Positions 44,793 through 54,934 are shown, numbered from the stretch's first letter. The stretch is 64,000 nucleotides of DNA from Herbaspirillum sp. meg3 (GCF_002257565.1 NZ_CP022736.1:5332001-5396000); one strand, 5' to 3'. Notes: generated by a model not told the origin, from the letters alone. Translations and numbers: made by a program.

Positions 44793-45578
44793 TTATTTTA
44801 AAAACGCGTCATACCCTGTCTTCAAAATCAGCGCACTCACCACGAACAAGAAAAGTTTGCGGACAAAGCCGCTGCCATGTTTCATCGCCAGCCGGGTACC
44901 AACCAAAGAACCGCCGATATTGAACACAGCCATTAACAGACCCAACTGCCAGATCACATGACCACTGTAGGAGAACCAAACCAGTGCCGCCAGATTGGTG
45001 GCGATGTTGACCACCTTCGACACCGCCGATGCGCGCAGGAAGTCATAGCCAAAGATACGTACGAACAGAAATACAAAGAAGCTGCCGGTACCCGGCCCGA
45101 ACAGACCGTCGTAGAACCCTACTCCGGCGCCAACCAGAATGGCGTAGAGTTTTTCCTTGCCTCCAGACAACAACGGCGTATGGTGTTGGCCGAAGTCTTT
45201 CTTCTTCAGGGTATAGATCGCCACTGCCAGCAGCACAAAAGGCAAAGCCTTGCGCATCAAGTCCGTCGGCACGTGCGTGACCAGATAGGCGCCAATGAAG
45301 GACAAGGCAAATGCAGCCAGGGCTGCAGGCGCCGCGGCCGCCCAATGGATACGAACCTTGCGGGCAAAATTGATCGCTGCCGCACTGGTGCCCATGACGC
45401 CGGCCACCTTGTTGGTGCCGAGCAGCGTCGCCGGCGCGACATTGGGAAAGACAGAGAATAGCGTCGGGATCAGGACCAAGCCGCCGCCACCGACCACCGC
45501 ATCCACCAGGCCGGCCACGAATGCGCCGATGCAAAGAATGACATAATTGGAAAAGAGACCAGGCAAGAAGTCAGACAT
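44793..45578 (-). CDS. TauE/SafE-family permease
   Basis: Inner-membrane protein of 261 residues with about seven hydrophobic segments. The family mark GAFVAGLVDAVVGGGGLVLIP is near 16-36 and the second-half repeat GVGFYDGLFGPGTGSFFVFL near 137-156. Family members export sulfite, sulfoacetate or related organic anions. I start at MSDFLPGLF (45578); the upstream part of the frame is not membrane-like. It ends just before the parS/terminator region. Confidence 0.92.
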   Translation of the reverse strand: MSDFLPGLFSNYVILCIGAFVAGLVDAVVGGGGLVLIPTLFSVFPNVAPATLLGTNKVAGVMGTSAAAINFARKVRIHWAAAAPAALAAFALSFIGAYLVTHVPTDLMRKALPFVLLAVAIYTLKKKDFGQHHTPLLSGGKEKLYAILVGAGVGFYDGLFGPGTGSFFVFLFVRIFGYDFLRASAVSKVVNIATNLAALVWFSYSGHVIWQLGLLMAVFNIGGSLVGTRLAMKHGSGFVRKLFLFVVSALILKTGYDAFLK

Positions 45579-45787
45579 GACGGCCTGTCTGCGCTGAGAG
45601 TGAGCGCGGGAAAAACAACAGCATCGGAGGCTTTCGCTAAAACGGGGGATGGGAACAGCTTGTCGGTTCGGCCCCGGCATTTACCGCAAAGCGAGCGGCG
45701 GTACTGTCAGAGCGACAAGCATTTTACTCCTGTGAAGCACGCTTCTCCAGACCTATAACATGCCCAACCGCTGCAAGGCAGAAGCCT

Positions 45788-47791
45788 TTACTTGCGCACG
45801 CGATTCATCAAAACACTGCGTTGCTCCGCGTGTTCATCGTCGGGTTCAAACAAGGACAGACTGGAGATGGCGCGGGTCATGGCGACATAAAAATGGCGCA
45901 CCTCTTCAGCGATATCGCGCAGCCGTGGAAATTCATGCTGCTGCAGATATGGCACCAACACATGTGGCCACTGCCGCCCTTTCGCCGCCTGGATGGTCGT
46001 CAGCGTCAATTGCCGGCGTGACTGAATTGCGCTTCGATTCTTGCTGACCTTTTGCTGGCGGCGATGCAGCTCAGCGAGGAAGTCAGCCGCATTCATCTCC
46101 GGGTGGCGTGATGCAAAAGCGATGAAGGTCTGGATCGACTTGGCCGCCGACGTTGCCCGGCTGCGATTGATGAAGGCCCGGCTGGTGGCGTCGACCAATG
46201 ACAGATGGCGATTGGCGAAGTTGAGCAACTCCGCGGCCGAGTTCTCCTTGTTCAGCTTCTGTAATTCTTCCACGACATCCGTGAAGCGCTGCTTCCAGCG
46301 CAGCACCATGTCGTCGTCCGTATCGCGCGGCTTACAGAGTACGGCTTCAAAAAAATCCTTGAGCGCGTTCGGCTGCTCGGCAATCATCCGTTGCGCTTCT
46401 TCGAACCAGGTGCCTTCGGCGAAGTAACCGCGTTCCCAGTTTTCGGACGACTCCCCCACCGGCAGATACAGGGAGAATCCCATGACCATGCGCTTGATGC
46501 TTTCCTTGTCGCCTTGCAGTGTCGCGAACGAATTGCTCGCCATGTGCAGTAAGCCGCGCAGCATCAGAATTTCGGGACGGTGGAGGTAAGACTCGATGTC
46601 GTCGCAGTAGTACGGAATGTTCTGATCGAGCAGCAGGTTTTCGATCTCGATAGTCTGATCCGGCTCACGCACGATGATCGCAATATCGGAGTAGCGCGTG
46701 TCCGCCCTCGCCTTCACCAGGGCTTGCACCTGCTGCGTCACCTTCGCGGCGCAATCGCCGGATTGCGTCGGGTCGTAGGTCAGTCGCTTGATTTCGGTAT
46801 ACAGATCTTCATGCGAGGCACACTTGCGTGTGGTCAGCCGCTGCGCCAGCTTGGACAGCGAGGTCCCGAAACGATAGGACTTCCCCAGCGGCAGATACTG
46901 TGCATTCGGGAAGGCCATCTCAAAACCGGCAGTCGAATAAACGATATCCGCGCCACGCGCAGAGTTGATAATTTGATAACGATCGCCGACCGCCACCAAT
47001 TTATTTCCCCTTAGCAACAATTGAAGCAGCCGGAATTCAGCCGCATTGATATCGTGCCATTCATCGATCAGAAACAAGCTTTTGACCGGAAGGATCTCCA
47101 GCGCGGACGGATGGCTGCTCAGCAACTCAACCAGATCCGGCACCAGATCGGCGGCGCTGCGCCATTTGTATTCACCGGGATAGGTTTGCCGTTGCCGTTC
47201 ATAAGCGATGCCGATTTCGACTGCTTCGATCTGGGTGCCGAACTGTGTCGCCAGCTGATCCAGATCGTCGTAATCAAGCTCTTCATCATGGAAGCGATGC
47301 GAGGCCAGACTCGCCTTGAGGCGGTATAGCAGCGAGAACATTTCCTCGGCATTGGCACTGTTTTTTTCGAAGGAAAAATCGAAACCGTTGTCGGCCCGCC
47401 CCGCTCTGCCTTCATAGCGTGCCAATACACTGTTGGCTGCCGCTACCAGATGCGGGCGCAGTTCTTCATCCGAGGAATAATAGCGCGTCCGCTCCAGGGC
47501 CAATGCCTCACCCAGCTGGGCGAGGCACTCGCGCGCGTAGGCTTCCACGGTATTCAGCGGCACCGGTCTGGTGACGCCCTCTTCGTACAGTTTTTCGCGG
47601 AAGCGCTTGTTTGCCCCTTCCGAAAAACACAGGCATTGAATCTGATGCGCACCGAGCCCTCTTGTCAGCGCCTGCTTCACCAGCATCGCCAGCGTCGTGG
47701 TTTTACCCGAGCCGGCAACCGCCTCGATCATGACGATCTGGGCGTGGCACTTCAAAATCTCTATCTGCTCGTCGGTCTGGGGCACTGCCAT
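45788..47791 (-). CDS. UvrD/Rep-type superfamily 1 helicase
   Basis: DNA helicase-like protein of 667 residues. Motif I EAVAGSGKTTTLAML is near 23-37, motif II is FLIDEWHDINAAEFRLLQLL where DEWHD replaces the usual DEFQD, motif III is VAVGDRYQII, motif IV covers IAIIVREPDQTIEI, motif V LTLTTIQAAKGRQWPHVLVP and motif VI RHFYVAMTRAISSLSLF. GGAG lies 6 bases before ATG 47791. It is shorter than UvrD and stands alone. The role is probably repair or replication-fork restart but unproven. Confidence 0.9.
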   Translation of the reverse strand: MAVPQTDEQIEILKCHAQIVMIEAVAGSGKTTTLAMLVKQALTRGLGAHQIQCLCFSEGANKRFREKLYEEGVTRPVPLNTVEAYARECLAQLGEALALERTRYYSSDEELRPHLVAAANSVLARYEGRAGRADNGFDFSFEKNSANAEEMFSLLYRLKASLASHRFHDEELDYDDLDQLATQFGTQIEAVEIGIAYERQRQTYPGEYKWRSAADLVPDLVELLSSHPSALEILPVKSLFLIDEWHDINAAEFRLLQLLLRGNKLVAVGDRYQIINSARGADIVYSTAGFEMAFPNAQYLPLGKSYRFGTSLSKLAQRLTTRKCASHEDLYTEIKRLTYDPTQSGDCAAKVTQQVQALVKARADTRYSDIAIIVREPDQTIEIENLLLDQNIPYYCDDIESYLHRPEILMLRGLLHMASNSFATLQGDKESIKRMVMGFSLYLPVGESSENWERGYFAEGTWFEEAQRMIAEQPNALKDFFEAVLCKPRDTDDDMVLRWKQRFTDVVEELQKLNKENSAAELLNFANRHLSLVDATSRAFINRSRATSAAKSIQTFIAFASRHPEMNAADFLAELHRRQQKVSKNRSAIQSRRQLTLTTIQAAKGRQWPHVLVPYLQQHEFPRLRDIAEEVRHFYVAMTRAISSLSLFEPDDEHAEQRSVLMNRVRK

Positions 47792-47870
47792 TCAATTCTC
47801 CGGAATACATTTGCTGCATGATTGCGCGTGGCGACACTGTACAAGCAAACCGGCCGGCGTGAAATGAAAA

Positions 47871-47904
47871 CTGCCGCCGGACAGTCTGAACTGTGCGGCG
47901 GCAG
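47871..47904 (-). terminator. Terminator of the Liv permease transcript
   Basis: CTGCCGCCG and CGGCGGCAG with inner ACAG/CTGT pairing; on the minus strand a TTTTC run follows. Confidence 0.75.
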
Positions 47905-47956
47905 TGATTACAACGGTGATTGCAGTTAACCTGACCGGCGAGCCGGCCTGAGTAAC

Positions 47957-48961
47957 TTAGTGTGATGCAGTCGGCGAACGCTTGCCCATCAGATTCAGGA
48001 TTTCGCCAACGATGCCGCGGCGGAATGCCAGCACGCAGACGATGAAGATGAAGCCGGTCACGATGGTCACCGAATCGCCAAGGGTATTGAACCATTCGAT
48101 ATGCGTCACGCCGGCGAGCCAGTTACCGATATCGCCGAGCTTGTTTTCCAGCATGATGATGATCACGGCGCCAACGATAGGACCAATGATGGTGCCCAGG
48201 CCGCCAACCAGCGTCATCAGCACGACCAGGCCGGACATGCTCCAGTGCACGTCGGTCAACGTTTCGAAGCCCAGCACCAGCGCCTTGGTCGAGCCGGCCA
48301 GACCGGTCAGCGCAGCCGACAGCACGAAGGCCAGCAGCTTGTAGCGGTCCACGTCATAGCCCAGCGAGATGGCGCGCGGTTCGTTTTCCTTGATCGCCTT
48401 CAGCACCTGGCCGAACGGCGAGCTGATGGTGCGTACGATCAGTGCGAAACCGGCAATCGCGATCGCCAGCACGACGTAGTACAAGGTCATGTCGCTCGAC
48501 AGATCGATCAGGCCCAGCAGCTTGCCGCGCGGGATGCCTTGCAGACCGTCTTCACCACCGGTGAACGGTGCCTGCAGCGCAACGAAGTACAACATCTGCG
48601 CCAGCGCCAGCGTGATCATGGTGAAGTAGATGCCCTGACGGCGAATCGCCAGCAAGCCCATCACCAGACCGATTAATGCACCGGTGGCAGTGCCGAGGAT
48701 CAGGCCGATTTCCGTCGGCACGCCCCAGGACTTGATCGCCTGGCCGGCAACATAACCGGCGCCGCCGAAGAAGGCTGCATGGCCGAAGGACAGCAAGCCG
48801 GTGTAACCGATCAGCAGATTGAAGGCGCAGGCAAACAAGGCAAAGCACAGCATCTTCATCAGGAACACCGGATACAGACCGAACGGCGCGCCCAGTGCCA
48901 GGATCAGCAACACAGCATAAAAGAGTTTCTTGCTCATTGGATTATTCATCGCATTAGTCAT
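47957..48961 (-). CDS. livM: Branched-chain amino-acid-type ABC permease LivM
   Basis: Inner-membrane permease of 334 residues. The C-terminal half carries the LivM coupling region KAIKENEPRAISLGYDVDRY and LAFVLSAALTGLAGSTKAL; the end GGLGTIIGPIVGAVIIIMLE is also typical. It pairs with LivH, whose stop is 9 bases upstream, and with the ATPases LivG and LivF. The family transports branched-chain amino acids, amides or urea-like solutes; the exact substrate is not set by sequence. Confidence 0.93.
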   Translation of the reverse strand: MTNAMNNPMSKKLFYAVLLILALGAPFGLYPVFLMKMLCFALFACAFNLLIGYTGLLSFGHAAFFGGAGYVAGQAIKSWGVPTEIGLILGTATGALIGLVMGLLAIRRQGIYFTMITLALAQMLYFVALQAPFTGGEDGLQGIPRGKLLGLIDLSSDMTLYYVVLAIAIAGFALIVRTISSPFGQVLKAIKENEPRAISLGYDVDRYKLLAFVLSAALTGLAGSTKALVLGFETLTDVHWSMSGLVVLMTLVGGLGTIIGPIVGAVIIIMLENKLGDIGNWLAGVTHIEWFNTLGDSVTIVTGFIFIVCVLAFRRGIVGEILNLMGKRSPTASH

Positions 48962-48970
48962 GTCGTCGCC

Positions 48971-49855
48971 TTATTTCTCTTTACCGAACAGACCGGCAGG
49001 ACGAATCATCAGGACGATGGCCATGATGATGAACACAACGGTTGCCGACAATTCAGGATAGAACACGCGGGTCAGGCCTTCGATCACGCCCAGGCCCAGA
49101 CCGGTGACGATGGAGCCGAGGATGGAACCCATGCCGCCGATCACCACCACCGCGAAGACCACGATGATCAGATTGGAACCCATCAGCGGCGACACCTGGA
49201 TCACCGGTGCAGCCAGCACGCCGGCAAACGCCGCCAATGCCACGCCGAAGCCGTAGGTCAGAGTAACCATCAGCGGCACATTGATGCCGAAGGCTTCCAC
49301 CAGCTTTGGATTCTCTGTACCGGCACGCAGGTATGCGCCCAGACGCGTCTTCTCGATCACGAACCAGGTCGAGAAACACACCACCACAGACGCCAGAACG
49401 ACCCAGGCGCGATAATTCGGCAGCACCATGAAGCCGAGGTTGGTTGCGCCTTGCAACGCGTCAGGGACCGAATACGGCTGTCCCGACACGCCGTAGATCG
49501 AACGGAAGATGCCTTCGACCATCAGCGTGATACCGAACGTCAGCAACAGACCGTACAGGTGATCCAGCTTGTAGAGCCAGCGCAGCATGGTCTTTTCAAT
49601 GATGATACCGAACAGGCCCACGATCAGCGGCGCCAGAATCAGCATCAGCCAGTAATTGATCCCGAAGTAGGTCAGCCCGATCCATGCAGCAAAGGCGCCG
49701 AGCATGTACAAGGTGCCGTGTGCAAAGTTGATCACGTTGAGCAGGCCGAAAATGACCGCCAGTCCCAGCGACAGCATCGCATAGAACGAGCCGTTCACAA
49801 GGCCCAGCAGCAGCTGGCTCAACAAGGCTTGCAGGGGTATGCCGAATAATTCCAT
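48971..49855 (-). CDS. livH: Branched-chain amino-acid-type ABC permease LivH
   Basis: Inner-membrane permease of 294 residues. It begins LLGLVNGSFYAMLSLGLAVI and NVINFAHGTLYMLGAFAAWI, classic LivH, and has the coupling segment AYLRAGTENPKLVEAFGINV. It forms a heterodimer with LivM. The substrate-binding protein gene is 160 bases upstream on the same strand. Confidence 0.94.
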   Translation of the reverse strand: MELFGIPLQALLSQLLLGLVNGSFYAMLSLGLAVIFGLLNVINFAHGTLYMLGAFAAWIGLTYFGINYWLMLILAPLIVGLFGIIIEKTMLRWLYKLDHLYGLLLTFGITLMVEGIFRSIYGVSGQPYSVPDALQGATNLGFMVLPNYRAWVVLASVVVCFSTWFVIEKTRLGAYLRAGTENPKLVEAFGINVPLMVTLTYGFGVALAAFAGVLAAPVIQVSPLMGSNLIIVVFAVVVIGGMGSILGSIVTGLGLGVIEGLTRVFYPELSATVVFIIMAIVLMIRPAGLFGKEK

Positions 49856-50015
49856 AGAAACTCATTCATTCTGATTGACCGGACGCTGTCTGGACGCACC
49901 ATGCGTTTTCAACTTATGCCCGGCTTATCAAGTGCAACGTGGGCAATATGAAAAATCTGTCATTCCCGATTGAACAGAAATGACAGATCTCAAATTGCGT
50001 TTATTTATTGAAGAC

Positions 50016-51233
50016 TTATTTCCAGGCAGAGCACTTGGACTCAGCCTTGGTGGTCCATGCCTGTTCGCCAGGAATGGTTTGCACCAGCTTGTAGTAGTCC
50101 CATGGGTACTTGGATTCGGCCGGTGTCTTGACCTGGTACAAGTACATATCGTGAACCACGCGGCCGTCGGCGCGCAGATAGCCGTTCTTCTGGAAGACGT
50201 CGTTGAACTTGGTCTTGCGCAGTTGCGCCATGACCTTGTCCGAATCATCCGTACCGGCAGCCTTCACCGCTTGCAGGTATTGCAGCGCGGCGGAGTAGTC
50301 GGCGGCTTGCAGGCTCGAAGGCATCTTCTTTTGCTTTTCGAAGTAGCGCTTGGCGAACTTGCGGGTCTCGTCGTTGGTATCCCAGTACCAGCTGTCGGTC
50401 AGGTACATGCCTTGGGTCAGCTTCGGCGTCAGCGAGTGCACGTCGTTGATGAACACCAGCAGACCGGCCAGCTTGGCAGTCTTGGTGATACCGAATTCGT
50501 TGGCCGCCTTCACCGAATTGATGAAGTCGCCGCCGGCGTTTGCCAGGCCGATGATCTGTGCCTTGGAAGTCTGCGCTTGCAGCAGGAAGGACGAGAAGTC
50601 GGACGCGCCCAGCGGATGCTTGACCGAACCCACGACGGTGCCGCCCGATGCCTTGACGACGTTGCTGGTGTCGCTTTCCAGCGAGTGACCGAACGCGTAG
50701 TCGGCGGTCAGGAAGAACCAGCTCTTGCCGCCTTGCTTGACGACTGCAGAGCCTGTGCCCTTGGCCAGTGCGACGGTGTCGTAAGCATAGTGAACGGTGT
50801 AAGGCGAGCATTCTTCATTGGTCAGGCGAGCCGAACCGGCACCGTTTTCAATGAAGACCTTTTTCTTTTCGTTGGCAACTTTCGCCATCGCCAGCGCCGT
50901 GCCGGAATTGGTGCCGCCGATCAGAACGTCGACGCCCTGTTGGTCGAACCATTCGCGTGATTTGCTGGCGGCAACGTCAGCCTTGTTCTGGTGATCGGCA
51001 ACGACCAGTTCGATCTTCTTGCCGTTGATAGTTCCGCCCATGTCGGCGATAGCGAATTTGATCGCTTCTGCACCGCCCTGGCCGTCGATGTCCGAATAGA
51101 CGCCGGAAATATCGGTGATGAAACCGATCTTGATCACGTCGCCGGAGATCTGCGCCGAAGCCGGCGCCGATGCTGCCAAAGCGAACGCTGCTGCCGCAGT
51201 CGATACGGCGAGTGACATTGTCTTCAATTTCAT
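50016..51233 (-). CDS. livK: ABC transporter periplasmic substrate-binding protein (type I, Liv-like)
   Basis: Exported binding protein of 405 residues. The signal peptide (about 1-27) ends SAPASAQ. The mature protein starts ISGDVIKIGFITDISGVYSD, the type I periplasmic binding fold (Peripla_BP_6). AAGGAG lies 6 bases before ATG 51233; the upstream in-frame ATG at 51239 directly abuts the AAGGAG and is less likely. It would deliver solute to LivHM. The C-terminus is cysteine-containing (SKCSAWK). Confidence 0.92.
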   Translation of the reverse strand: MKLKTMSLAVSTAAAAFALAASAPASAQISGDVIKIGFITDISGVYSDIDGQGGAEAIKFAIADMGGTINGKKIELVVADHQNKADVAASKSREWFDQQGVDVLIGGTNSGTALAMAKVANEKKKVFIENGAGSARLTNEECSPYTVHYAYDTVALAKGTGSAVVKQGGKSWFFLTADYAFGHSLESDTSNVVKASGGTVVGSVKHPLGASDFSSFLLQAQTSKAQIIGLANAGGDFINSVKAANEFGITKTAKLAGLLVFINDVHSLTPKLTQGMYLTDSWYWDTNDETRKFAKRYFEKQKKMPSSLQAADYSAALQYLQAVKAAGTDDSDKVMAQLRKTKFNDVFQKNGYLRADGRVVHDMYLYQVKTPAESKYPWDYYKLVQTIPGEQAWTTKAESKCSAWK

Positions 51234-51477
51234 TTCCATCTCCTTTGTTATAACGTTCGCTTGCTACCTGAAATTGTTGCTGAAGCTATTGCGTAAGTAT
51301 TGTGTCGCCTATTGCACCAGCGCCACTGACTACGTGACTACCCTTTGCACCGATGGAACTCATGGTGCATTCTTTTTATGACTTGCTGATTAATGTGACT
51401 CTTTAAGCCGACTCTTCAGAATCCGTGTTGCAGCGACATGAAGCCGGAATTGTCCGAACTACCCGAACTATCCGAAC

Positions 51478-52242
51478 TTAAACGCCCAGCAATTCGTTGA
51501 GCTTCTGCGTCTTCGATTGCAATTCTGCAGCCGCAAACGACTCAACGATCTGACCGTGTTCCATCACATAGAAACGGTCGGCCAACGGCGCCGCAAAACG
51601 GAAATTCTGTTCCACCATCACGATCGTGTAGCCCTTGGCCTTGAGCATCAGGATCATGCGCGCAAGTGCTTGCACGATGACCGGCGCCAGGCCTTCGGAA
51701 ATCTCGTCGAGCAACAGCAGGCGTGCACCGGTACGCAGGATGCGCGCCACTGCCAGCATTTGCTGTTCGCCGCCGGACAAGCGTGTGCCCTGGCTGTTGC
51801 GGCGCTCTTTCAGATTGGGGAACATGTCGTAGATCTCTTCGATCGACATGCCTTTGTCGGTCTTCGACACGAATGGCGGCAGCATCAGGTTTTCTTCCGC
51901 CGACAACGACGAAAAGATACCGCGCTCTTCCGGGCAATAACCCACACCCTGATGCGCGATCTTGTAGGTCGGCATGGCGATGGTTTCATTGCCGTTGATC
52001 TTGATCGAACCCTTGCGCGCCCCGACCAGCCCCATGATGGAACGCAAAGTCGTCGTGCGGCCGGCGCCGTTGCGGCCCAGCAGCGTGACCACTTCACCCT
52101 TGTTCACGGTCAGGTTGACGTTGTGCAGGATGTGCGATTCGCCATACCAGGCTTGCAGATCGGAAATCGCCAGCGCAGGTGTGCCGCTGCCGGTATTGCC
52201 CGTAGATGCCACACCGCCTTGTTGCATGGTTGCCGTGTTCAT
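51478..52242 (-). CDS. livF: Branched-chain amino-acid-type ABC ATPase LivF, with Walker A Lys-to-Arg change
   Basis: Cytoplasmic ATPase of 254 residues. Signature LSGGEQQMLAVARIL and Walker B LLLLDEISEGLAP are normal. The Walker A reads GRNGAGRTTT, with arginine where the ATP-contacting lysine is expected (CGC codon near 52065). Relatives in Burkholderiales may share this change. It pairs with LivG and energises LivHM. Its start overlaps the livG stop (TGATG), so the two are coupled. A 244-base gap separates it from livK. Confidence 0.93.
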   Translation of the reverse strand: MNTATMQQGGVASTGNTGSGTPALAISDLQAWYGESHILHNVNLTVNKGEVVTLLGRNGAGRTTTLRSIMGLVGARKGSIKINGNETIAMPTYKIAHQGVGYCPEERGIFSSLSAEENLMLPPFVSKTDKGMSIEEIYDMFPNLKERRNSQGTRLSGGEQQMLAVARILRTGARLLLLDEISEGLAPVIVQALARMILMLKAKGYTIVMVEQNFRFAAPLADRFYVMEHGQIVESFAAAELQSKTQKLNELLGV

Positions 52243-53012
52243 CAGTGAGCTCCTTCCAGCGCGCCCGACGTCGTGCCCATGTAGGCTTCCATCACTTGCG
52301 GGTTCTTCGATACCTGGTCATACGTGCCTTCGGCCAGCACTGCACCGCGTTGCAACACGCTGATGCGGTCGCAAATGCCGGAGATCACGTTCATATTGTG
52401 TTCGACCATCAGAATGGTGCGGCCGGCCGAGACCTTCTTGATCAGCGCAGTCACGCGATCGACGTCTTCGTGGCCCATACCCTGAGTCGGCTCATCGAGC
52501 AGCATCAGTTCCGGTTCCATCGCCAGGGTCGTCGCGATCTCCAGCGCACGCTTGCGGCCATAGGGCAAATCGACGGTAATGGTGTCGGCAAAGCTGGTCA
52601 GGTCGACTTCGTCGAGCAAGACCATGGCGCGATCATTGAGTTGCTTCAGGCTGTCGCCGTTCTTCCAGAAATGGAAGGAAGTACCCAAAGTGCGTTGCAA
52701 ACCGATGCGCACGTTTTCCATCACGCTCAGGTGAGGAAACACGGCAGAAATTTGGAAGGAACGAATGATGCCCTGGCGTGCAATCTGCGCCGGCGCATCC
52801 ATCGTGATGTCCTTGCCATTGAACAGGATCTGGCCCGAAGTCGGCACCAGGAATTTGGTCAGCAAATTGAAGCACGTCGTCTTGCCGGCACCATTCGGGC
52901 CGATCAGCGCATGGATGTGCCCGCGCTGGACTTGCAGATTGACTTTGCTGACTGCTGTAAAACCCTTGAATTCCTTCGTCAGGTTTTTTGTCTCCAGAAT
53001 GACATCTGTCAT
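52242..53012 (-). CDS. livG: Branched-chain amino-acid-type ABC ATPase LivG
   Basis: Cytoplasmic ATPase of 256 residues. Walker A ALIGPNGAGKTTCFNLLTKF has the normal lysine; the signature is LPYGRKRALEIA, the form common in this family, and Walker B is LMLLDEPTQGMGHED. I start it at MTDVILETK (53012) after GAGAAGAGA. It is the first gene of the leftward livGF unit. Its role is to hydrolyse ATP for LivHM transport. Confidence 0.94.
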   Translation of the reverse strand: MTDVILETKNLTKEFKGFTAVSKVNLQVQRGHIHALIGPNGAGKTTCFNLLTKFLVPTSGQILFNGKDITMDAPAQIARQGIIRSFQISAVFPHLSVMENVRIGLQRTLGTSFHFWKNGDSLKQLNDRAMVLLDEVDLTSFADTITVDLPYGRKRALEIATTLAMEPELMLLDEPTQGMGHEDVDRVTALIKKVSAGRTILMVEHNMNVISGICDRISVLQRGAVLAEGTYDQVSKNPQVMEAYMGTTSGALEGAH

Positions 53013-53241
53013 AGTGTCTCTTCTCATTCTTCCCGTGAATACCATGCGTATTTAGAACAGCATGGCCGCCTAGTAAGTTACGCGACGCTTCTGACATCGG
53101 CAACTACTCTTTTTAGGGCCTGAATACCTGTCTTCAGGCCTTGTGCGAGAGTCTTATTTTTTTAATATCTGGCGCATAGTAGCCGAGTCGTACCATTACT
53201 ACAATACGTATAAGTACCGTATCGGGCAAAGCCGGAACTAT

Positions 53242-54870
53242 TTAATTTTTGCGAGCTTTTCTGATCAGTTCTGCTGTCTTTTCAGCAATCATCACCGTGG
53301 GAGAATTGGTATTGCCGGACGTGATCGTAGGCATCACGGAAGCGTCTACCACGCGCAGTCCGGCGACGCCGCGCACGCGTAATTCGCTGTCGACCACGGC
53401 CAGTGCATCATCTGCGCGCCCCATCTTGCAGGTGCCGACCGGATGGAAGATGGTTGTGCCGATTTCGCCGGCGGCTTTGTATAACTCTTCCTCAGACTGG
53501 TATTCCACCCCGGGCTTGCATTCATCAGGTTGATACTTTCGCAATGCCGGCGCTGCGGCAATCTTGCGCGTGAGTTTGAGCGAATCCGCCGCGACCTTGC
53601 GGTCTTGCTCCGTACTGAGGTAATTCAAAGTGATCTTGGGCGCCAATGCGCCGTCGCCGGAACCCAGGCGAATATGTCCGCGCGAGGTCGGCCGCAGATT
53701 GCAAACACTCGCCGTAAATGCCGGGAATGGATGCAGCGGATCGCCGAACTTTTCCAGCGACAGAGGCTGCACGTGATATTCGAGATTGGCGCTGGCTTGT
53801 GATGCATCGGATTTCGCGAACACACCCAGCTGCGACGGCGCCATCGACATCGGCCCGCTCTGGAACAAGGCGTATTCCATACCGATCTTCATTTTGCCGA
53901 ACCAGTTGTTGGCCATCATGTTGAGCGTCTTCACGCCCTTGACCTTGAACGCGGTGCGGATCTGCAAATGATCCTGCAGGTTCTCGCCGACACCGGCCAA
54001 TTCTTTAACCACGGGAATCTGATGCTGCTGCAGCAAGTTCGCCGGACCGATGCCCGACAACTGCAAGATGTGTGGCGAGCCGACCGCGCCGGCAGCCAGG
54101 ATGGTTTCACATGCTGATTCGGCATACCACTCCTTGCCGCCGCCAGTGAATTCAACGCCGACGCAGACCGGCCCATTTTCAGCTTGTTCGATGCGTAGCC
54201 GTTTGACGTGTGAACCGGTCATGATTTCCAGATTACCGCTTTTCATTGCCGGTTTCAAAAATGCCTTGGAAGCATTCCAGCGTATGCCACGCTTTTGATT
54301 CACATCGAAGTAAGAGCTGCCTTCGTTGTCGCCACGGTTGAAGTCATCGATTTTGGGAATGCCGACTTCCGCCGCCGCATCGCGGAAAGCATCGAGGATT
54401 TCCCACGACAGACGCTGCTTTTCCACGCGCCACTCGCCACCTGCCCCGTGAAACTGATCGCCGCCTCTATAGTGATCTTCGCTCTTCTTGAACAACGGCA
54501 GCACCTGATCCCAGCGCCAGCTGTCGTCGCCGGTCAGCTGCGCCCACTCGTTGTAGTCGCGTTCCTGACCGCGCATGTAAATCATGCCGTTGATCGATGA
54601 GCAACCGCCCAGCACTTTACCGCGCGGATAAATCAGACTGCGGCCATTGAGACCGACATCTGCTTCCGTGCGATACAGCCAATCGGTGCGTGGATTGTTG
54701 ATGCAATACAGATAGCCGACCGGAATATGAATCCACAGGTAATCATCCTTGGCGCCCGCCTCGATCAGCAGCACCTTCACGCCGCGATCCTGGCTGAGCC
54801 GGTTGGCCAGTACGCAACCAGCCGTGCCGCCGCCAACGATGATGTAATCGTATTTACCTGCTGACTCCAT
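53242..54870 (-). CDS. GMC-family FAD oxidoreductase (choline/alcohol dehydrogenase-like)
   Basis: Flavoenzyme of 542 residues that would oxidise an alcohol to an aldehyde. The FAD motif YDYIIVGGGTAGCVLANRLS is at 7-26, GMC signature 1 (PRGKVLGGCSSINGMIYMRG) at about 80-99, and signature 2 GAVGSPHILQLSGIGP near 255-270. The catalytic His is in FHPVGTCKMG and the second His/Asn in GNTNSPTVMIAEK. GGAG precedes ATG 54870. The next gene upstream on the same strand encodes an aldehyde dehydrogenase, so alcohol-to-acid oxidation is a reasonable inference. The substrate is unknown. Confidence 0.92.
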   Translation of the reverse strand: MESAGKYDYIIVGGGTAGCVLANRLSQDRGVKVLLIEAGAKDDYLWIHIPVGYLYCINNPRTDWLYRTEADVGLNGRSLIYPRGKVLGGCSSINGMIYMRGQERDYNEWAQLTGDDSWRWDQVLPLFKKSEDHYRGGDQFHGAGGEWRVEKQRLSWEILDAFRDAAAEVGIPKIDDFNRGDNEGSSYFDVNQKRGIRWNASKAFLKPAMKSGNLEIMTGSHVKRLRIEQAENGPVCVGVEFTGGGKEWYAESACETILAAGAVGSPHILQLSGIGPANLLQQHQIPVVKELAGVGENLQDHLQIRTAFKVKGVKTLNMMANNWFGKMKIGMEYALFQSGPMSMAPSQLGVFAKSDASQASANLEYHVQPLSLEKFGDPLHPFPAFTASVCNLRPTSRGHIRLGSGDGALAPKITLNYLSTEQDRKVAADSLKLTRKIAAAPALRKYQPDECKPGVEYQSEEELYKAAGEIGTTIFHPVGTCKMGRADDALAVVDSELRVRGVAGLRVVDASVMPTITSGNTNSPTVMIAEKTAELIRKARKN

Positions 54871-54934
54871 GCTTCTGTCTCCGTCGTTTTTATTGATACT
54901 TTTATCGGCTATCTTGATCGAGAATGCGATGAAA

